DNA of 6,885 bases. Source: JASFUX01 sp050050115. Its GTDB lineage: Bacteria > Pseudomonadota > Alphaproteobacteria > Caulobacterales > Maricaulaceae. The notes beneath the pieces are model-generated. The model was not told the origin of the DNA. It saw only the letters and a program-made list of their open reading frames with translations, and searched no databases. Location of the stretch: assembly GCA_050050115.1 (NCBI GenBank), contig JASFUX010000185.1, positions 1-6,885 on the forward strand, written 5' to 3'. Of this stretch, positions 6,449 through 6,885 are shown in pieces. Positions within the stretch are counted from its first letter, which is position 1. Every line of letters starts with the position of its first letter. Both the position numbers and the translations under genes were made by a program.

Positions 6449-6885
6449 ATGATTGCACGAACCGCATCGGCGGCGGCGCTCGCCGCTGGTCTGCTCGCCG
6501 CCTGCGACGCCGGCGAGCCGGTGGAGCTGATCTCCTACGACCCCGACCCCTACCCGTCCACTTACGAGCCTCTGCCCTCCGAGACGACTGCGATCGTCAA
6601 TGCACACATTCTCGACGGCGTCGGCGGCGAGATCGATAACGGGGTGCTGGTGATCGAGAACGGCCGCATCGCCGCGCTCGGCGACGGCGCGGCGGCGCCC
6701 GAAGGCGCGGTGATCGTCGACGCCGAAGGCCGCTGGGTGACCCCCGGCATCATCGACATCCACTCTCATCTCGGAGTCTATCCGGTTCCCAGCGTCAGCG
6801 CGCATCAGGACGGCAATGAGATCTCGGCGCCCGTGACGGCCGAAGTCTGGGCCGAGCACGGCGTCTGGCCTCAGGACCCGGGCTT
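6449..6885 (+). CDS. Lipoprotein amidohydrolase, N-terminal part, cut by the window end
   Basis: The reading frame is open from the ATG at 6449 to the window edge, giving 145 complete codons. Residues 1-19 form a lipoprotein signal peptide with lipobox LAAC and lipidated Cys19. The next residue is Asp20, which in E. coli is the signal to stay in the inner membrane. Residues 46-104 look like the small beta-sandwich of the amidohydrolase superfamily (TAIVNAHILDG, then IENGRIAALGDG). GRWVTPGIIDIHSHLG at 94-109 carries the HxH metal-binding pair His105 and His107 at the start of the TIM barrel. The downstream metal Lys/His and catalytic Asp lie beyond the window. Substrate class cannot be read from this part; imidazolonepropionase-like or dipeptidase-like amidohydrolases share this N-terminus. 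It lies 76 bases after parE with its own ribosome binding site. Family call is confident, function is not. Confidence 0.85.
   Translation, partial: MIARTASAAALAAGLLAACDAGEPVELISYDPDPYPSTYEPLPSETTAIVNAHILDGVGGEIDNGVLVIENGRIAALGDGAAAPEGAVIVDAEGRWVTPGIIDIHSHLGVYPVPSVSAHQDGNEISAPVTAEVWAEHGVWPQDPG

Noticed and set aside
1..6885. CRISPR array, insertion sequence, tRNA or prophage attachment site
   Set aside because: No regularly spaced repeats, transposase, terminal inverted repeats or cloverleaf sequences were seen on either strand.

Overview
This GC-rich window most likely comes from the chromosome of an alphaproteobacterium, perhaps of the Hyphomonadaceae/Parvularculaceae or sphingomonad type. 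The basis is codon use dominated by GAC, GGC and CGC, an acidic autotransporter of a style I recall from those groups, an SLT-family lipoprotein and a short ParE. This placement is from recall, not from a search. All four genes lie on the + strand. I see no tRNA, rRNA, CRISPR array, insertion sequence or prophage signal.

Layout. Positions 1-195 are non-coding and hold an 11-bp GC-rich hairpin, a small palindrome, a pair of 10-bp direct repeats and a good Shine-Dalgarno. Positions 196-3537 encode a complete 1113-residue type Va autotransporter: signal peptide, beta-helix-like passenger with acidic calcium-loop-like insertions, and C-terminal beta-barrel. After 25 bases, 3563-4219 encodes a small lipoprotein with a lytic transglycosylase (SLT) fold. 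The close spacing suggests co-transcription with the autotransporter. A 152-base gap with two inverted repeats leads to parE (4372-6372), the B subunit of DNA topoisomerase IV. A 76-base gap with competing GC-rich hairpins leads to the start of a lipoprotein amidohydrolase (6449 to the window edge), which is truncated by the window end.

How the parts relate. The first two genes both act in the cell envelope and could form a small transcription unit. parE is a housekeeping gene for chromosome decatenation with its own upstream region. The last gene is a probable membrane-anchored metal-dependent hydrolase.

I found no convincing evidence of an undescribed multi-gene system. The points most worth a second look are the calcium-loop-like insertions in the autotransporter, its tight pairing with a lytic transglycosylase lipoprotein, and the repeats upstream of the autotransporter.
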